Assembly: GCA_946626395.1 (NCBI GenBank) | Contig: CAMOUF010000210.1 | Span: 1 to 6,275, forward strand | DNA from: an uncultured Clostridia bacterium | GTDB lineage: Bacteria; Bacillota; Clostridia; Christensenellales; Aristaeellaceae | Reading direction: 5' to 3' | Length of the DNA: 6,275 nucleotides | In this document: in pieces, positions 5,301-6,275 of the stretch | Position numbering within the stretch: position 1 is the stretch's first letter | Layout: the number at the start of each line of letters is the position of its first letter | The notes under the pieces: generated by a model | Databases searched by the model: none | Seen by the model: the letters and a program-made list of their open reading frames with translations, nothing else | Told to the model about the DNA's origin: nothing | Made by a program: the position numbers and the translations under genes

Positions 5301-6275
5301 GGATCAAAGAAGCTGGCGGCAGTCACATGGGCGATGGTTTCCACCTCCCCCTCGTCCAGGGAAAAGGCGGATTTCATCAATTCTTCCCCATAGCCCGTGG
5401 AGCAGGCCCGGGCAATCACAGCCCCTTTGGGCAGCTTTTCCTTTAATTCCCTCAGGGCGGCGATGGCGGTTTTCAGGGGATTGCCCTGGTTGCCCCCGTA
5501 GAACGTCCATAAGAGCTGGCCTTCGCTGCCGATGAGGGCCAGCTTGGTGGTGGTGCTGCCGGCGTCAATGCCCAGATAGCAATTTCCTTCGTAGGAGGCC
5601 AATTCCTGCCGCTTGACCCGGGCCTTTTGATGGCGGCGGGTAAAGGCCTGGTATTCCTCGTCGGTGGCGAAGAGGGGCTCCATGCGCTTTAATTCAAAGG
5701 TCAGCATCACGCCCCGGCTCATGGCGTCGATGAGGGCGTCGATCTCTCTTGCCTTGCCCTCCCCCACGTTCAGGGCCGCGCCCATGGCGGCGAACAAATG
5801 GCTGTTGGGGGGCATGACGGCGGTTTCATCAGTGAGCTTTAAGGTACGGATAAAAGCGGCCCGCAGCTCCGGCAGAAAATGCAGCGGCCCGCCCAGGAAG
5901 GCCACATGGCCCCGGATGGGCTTGCCGCAGGCCAGGCCGGAAATGGTCTGGTTCACCACCGCCTGAAACACGGAGGCGGCCAGGTCGGCCTTGGTGGCCC
6001 CGTCGTTGATCAGGGGCTGGATATCGGATTTGGCAAACACGCCGCACCGGGCAGCAATGGGATAAATTTCCTGATAATGGGCGGCTTCGTCATTCAGGCC
6101 CGGAGCGTCGGTCTGCATCAGGGCGGCCATCTGGTCGATAAAGCTGCCGGTGCCCCCGGCGCACACGCCGTTCATGCGCTCCTCCAGCCCGCCGGTGAAA
6201 TAGATGATCTTGGCGTCCTCGCCGCCCAGTTCGATGGCCACGTCGGTTTGGGGGGCCTGATGTTTCAGCGCCGCC
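2321..6275 (-). CDS. Giant 2-hydroxyacyl-CoA dehydratase activase-related fusion protein (5' end cut by window edge)
   Basis: The frame is open to base 6275, so the true start lies outside. At least 1317 codons are seen. GTG at 6241 is an internal valine within TDVAIELGGEDAK, not a start. Residues below count from that valine. First ASKHA ATPase module (N-terminus missing): ELGGEDAK (4-11), C27 in NGVCAGGTG, C66 in ARCGVFAKSD, LGGP (117-120). Second, complete module: GIDAGSTTTK (224-233), DIGGQDMK (321-328), C346 in NEACSSGCG, C385 in TRCTVFMNSN, QGGTFHNQ (438-445). In dimeric activases the two such cysteines per chain hold a shared [4Fe-4S] cluster. Next come C506-x2-C509-x3-C513 and C532, a likely extra cluster site. 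A DUF2229-like part follows (about 570-790: PRVLNMWENYPFW, C620, C662, C666), then SFGCGLDAVTTDQ (C834). The C-terminal part resembles the dehydratase D component (about 900-1300: C960, C994, C995, C1254 in QPFGCLPNH). By homology it is an ATP-driven low-potential electron donor fused to a dehydratase-like reductase. Its substrate is unknown. About 100-150 N-terminal residues are probably missing. Confidence 0.9.
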   Translation of the reverse strand, partial: AALKHQAPQTDVAIELGGEDAKIIYFTGGLEERMNGVCAGGTGSFIDQMAALMQTDAPGLNDEAAHYQEIYPIAARCGVFAKSDIQPLINDGATKADLAASVFQAVVNQTISGLACGKPIRGHVAFLGGPLHFLPELRAAFIRTLKLTDETAVMPPNSHLFAAMGAALNVGEGKAREIDALIDAMSRGVMLTFELKRMEPLFATDEEYQAFTRRHQKARVKRQELASYEGNCYLGIDAGSTTTKLALIGSEGQLLWTFYGGNQGNPLKTAIAALRELKEKLPKGAVIARACSTGYGEELMKSAFSLDEGEVETIAHVTAASFFDPQVDCVLDIGGQDMKCIKLKNGSVDTILLNEACSSGCGSFLENFANSMGYTAQAFAQEALFALHPLDLGTRCTVFMNSNVKQAQKEGASVQDISAGLAYSVIRNALFKVIKLADAADLGKRVVVQGGTFHNQAVLRAFEIISGAHAVCPDIAGMMGAFGAALIARRHDEGQGTAMLPLDETLSLQWKTSTTHCAGCENHCMLTVNLFPGGRRHITGNRCERGLGKAASGNKGPNVSAYKCRRMFDYQPLENAPRGEIGIPRVLNMWENYPFWHTFFSQLGFSVRLSPVSTRKIYGLGMESIPSESECYPAKLAHGHVQWLINQGVKTIFHPSVFYEHQEVDQAQNHYNCPIVCAYPENLKNNVEDVTEGRVRYIRPFIAFTSEKIAADRLVRLCKEEWDIPAQAVRSAVHAAWQEQRRAKEDVRAEGQRALQWMEENHRKGIVLAGRPYHVDPEIHHGVPEMIAGYGLAVLTEDSIAAGFAHIRPVRVNDQWVYHSRLYTAAQFVAQREDLELVQLNSFGCGLDAVTTDQVCDILEDSGKLYTVLKIDEVNNLGAARIRVRSLLSAMRMREEKDMRPAAPPAVYERKVFTKEMFGAGYTILAPKMSPIHFDLLTPVFERHGFHLVMLENEGRSAIDMGLKFVNNDACYPSIITVGQMMEAVLSGKYDVNKLALIMTQTGGCCRASNYVGFIRRALKKAGLSQIPVISLNFNGMEKNPGFQVTLPMLMDAGKALVLGDLLMKCLLRVRPYEKEEGSANALRLKWRDRIRAVFSGKEKGSSPQMCRSIVEDFDSLPIHEDMKKPRVGIVGEILVKYMPMANNRLAELLEQEGAEAVVPDLMDFVYYTLYNQKYKTEYLGTRWTGKYSSGIGVSVLRSFCQPAAAALARSKRFTPPMPIEKIGELAKPFLSLGNQYGEGWFLCGEMAELLEHGVPNIVCIQPFGCLPNHVVGKGVIKQLRRAYPQANIAAVDYDPGASEVNQLNRIKLMLSQAGNS

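Noticed and set aside
2915..5446. Plus-strand open frame of 843 codons opposite the giant activase gene
   Set aside because: Its first codon position pairs with the wobble position of the minus-strand gene. That wobble is nearly always G or C, so antisense codons rarely begin with T and stops are scarce. The product is a low-complexity mix rich in H, G, A, Q, V and P with no recognisable domain, while the minus strand has clear family motifs throughout.
6239..6241. GTG at 6241 as the start of the activase gene
   Set aside because: The frame stays open upstream to the window edge, and the residues before it (PQTD) continue the conserved TDVAIELGGEDAK strand. The first ATPase module would lack its phosphate-binding GIDxGST motif if translation began here.

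Overview
The window is a GC-rich, gene-dense stretch whose genes all lie on the minus strand. It reads like a chromosomal piece of an anaerobic, probably clostridial (Firmicutes) bacterium. The grounds are a very large 2-hydroxyacyl-CoA dehydratase activase-type protein of a family typical of strict anaerobes, a two-subunit, oxygen-sensitive class I hydro-lyase, strong AGGAGG-type ribosome binding sites and a wobble-GC codon bias. The exact genus cannot be told from this sequence.

In the direction of transcription (high to low coordinates) there are four genes. (1) A giant activase/dehydratase fusion occupies about 63% of the window; it is cut at its 5' end by the right window edge, and at least 1317 codons are visible. 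(2) A 119-residue MazG-like nucleotide pyrophosphohydrolase follows after 52 bases. That gap holds a heptameric tandem repeat that also supplies the stop codon of gene 1, and an A/T inverted repeat that cradles the ribosome binding site of gene 2. (3) A 338-residue ketopantoate reductase family protein follows after 58 AT-rich bases, where a weak promoter is possible. (4) The alpha subunit of a class I fumarate hydratase / L-tartrate dehydratase starts only 14 bases after gene 3. It runs off the left edge a few residues before its expected end; the beta subunit should lie just outside.

Genes 3 and 4 look like one transcription unit. Genes 1 and 2 may belong to the same unit, but this is less certain. 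A loose common theme is 2-hydroxy-acid chemistry: reduction of a 2-oxo acid to a 2-hydroxy acid, Fe-S hydro-lyase action on a hydroxy-dicarboxylate, and an ATP-driven radical-type dehydratase relative. This is inference from family membership only. I found no RNA genes, CRISPR arrays, insertion sequences or convincing terminators. Nothing here is clearly a wholly new system. The best candidate for unexplained biology is the giant two-ATPase, cysteine-rich fusion protein, whose family is known but whose physiological reaction is, as far as I know, unassigned.
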